In this document: in pieces, positions 63,947-64,000 of the stretch | Layout of the letters: each line of letters opens with the position of its first letter | How positions within the stretch are numbered: position 1 is the first letter of the stretch | NCBI RefSeq assembly: GCF_028816455.1 | Contig: NZ_CP118246.1 | Coordinates: forward strand, 310,001 to 374,000 | DNA length: 64,000 nucleotides | Reading direction: 5' to 3' | Source: Devosia algicola | GTDB taxonomy: Bacteria > Pseudomonadota > Alphaproteobacteria > Rhizobiales > Devosiaceae | Program-made: the position numbers and the translations under genes | The notes under the pieces: generated by a model | Databases searched by the model: none | Seen by the model: the letters and a program-made list of their open reading frames with translations, nothing else | What the model was told of the DNA's origin: nothing

Positions 63947-64000
63947 ATGCTTGCGGAATTTGCGTGTGAGAACGCTTGGATAGGCTGGCGCACCTATGCT
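63947..64000 (+). CDS. Possible 5' end of a gene running out of the window
   Basis: ATG 63947 opens a frame (LAEFACENAWIGWRTYA) that continues to the last base. GGATGG lies a few bases upstream but is badly spaced. Too short to identify. Confidence 0.3.
   Translation, partial: MLAEFACENAWIGWRTYA

Overview
The window is a piece of an alphaproteobacterial chromosome, order Hyphomicrobiales, most likely Devosiaceae. This rests on recalled gene order and protein types: guaB-MAPEG-rsmB-tspO-guaA, rpoZ-rsh-pyrE-acpS-lepB-rnc-era-recO-parC, and hemB-DUF6163-ldtR-ldtP, with a Porin_2-type porin and DUF1127 and DUF6898 small proteins. No 16S or marker search could be run.

Layout. 1-6.6 kb: a type I secretion locus (giant DUF4082/cadherin-like substrate, small conserved protein, C39-like ABC exporter, HlyD adaptor). 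6.7-7.7 kb: an L-idonate 5-dehydrogenase-like enzyme. 7.9-10.7 kb: a degraded accessory island against the 3' end of a tRNA-Gln (orphan gene, truncated IS3 element, replication-protein-like fragment, C-terminal HsdR fragment). 11-23.3 kb: housekeeping and regulators (ppx/gppA, rlmE, an MFS exporter, the guaB-guaA block, sulfotransferase, LysR, TetR with its operators, a VOC protein). 23.4-34 kb: a second type I secretion system, with an Asp/Asn/Ser-repeat protein, a 668-residue acidic repeat protein, a PrtD-like ABC exporter with a long disordered N-terminus and an HlyD/PrtE adaptor. LuxR- and SARP-type regulators lie divergently beside it. 34-44.5 kb: DUF1127, an SDR, the major porin, a 1069-residue OmpA-family protein, a helix-hairpin-helix membrane protein, an alpha/beta hydrolase and a lytic transglycosylase. 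44.7-57 kb: dapA, smpB, a NYN nuclease, rpoZ, an 80-bp tandem hairpin repeat, and the rsh-to-parC core block. 57-64 kb: Dabb, EEP phosphatase, bpt, RDD, hemB, DUF6163, ldtR, ldtP, DUF6898.

The most striking property is at sequence level. Eighteen genes or gene segments are broken by a single extra base, always between GAG and CT of a GAGCT pentamer, on either strand. Fifteen read GAGCCT; three GAGCTC sites read GAGNCTC. Removing that base restores a full-length protein and an exact codon count each time, including in essential genes (era, lepB, rsh, rsmB, recO). A nineteenth case sits in one copy of the non-coding 80-bp repeat, while its sister copies keep GAGCT. This looks like a motif-specific consensus error, probably at a modified base, rather than decay. 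Two further indels (a short T run in the first ABC gene, a missing base in slt) do not fit the motif. I annotate all these genes as intact in the organism and give the position of each break.

The most interesting biology is the second secretion locus: a substrate built from about 13 copies of a 24-residue Asp/Asn/Ser repeat, a partner with its own beta-rich repeat, and two regulators facing it across a 600-bp control region that holds a 16-bp inverted repeat.
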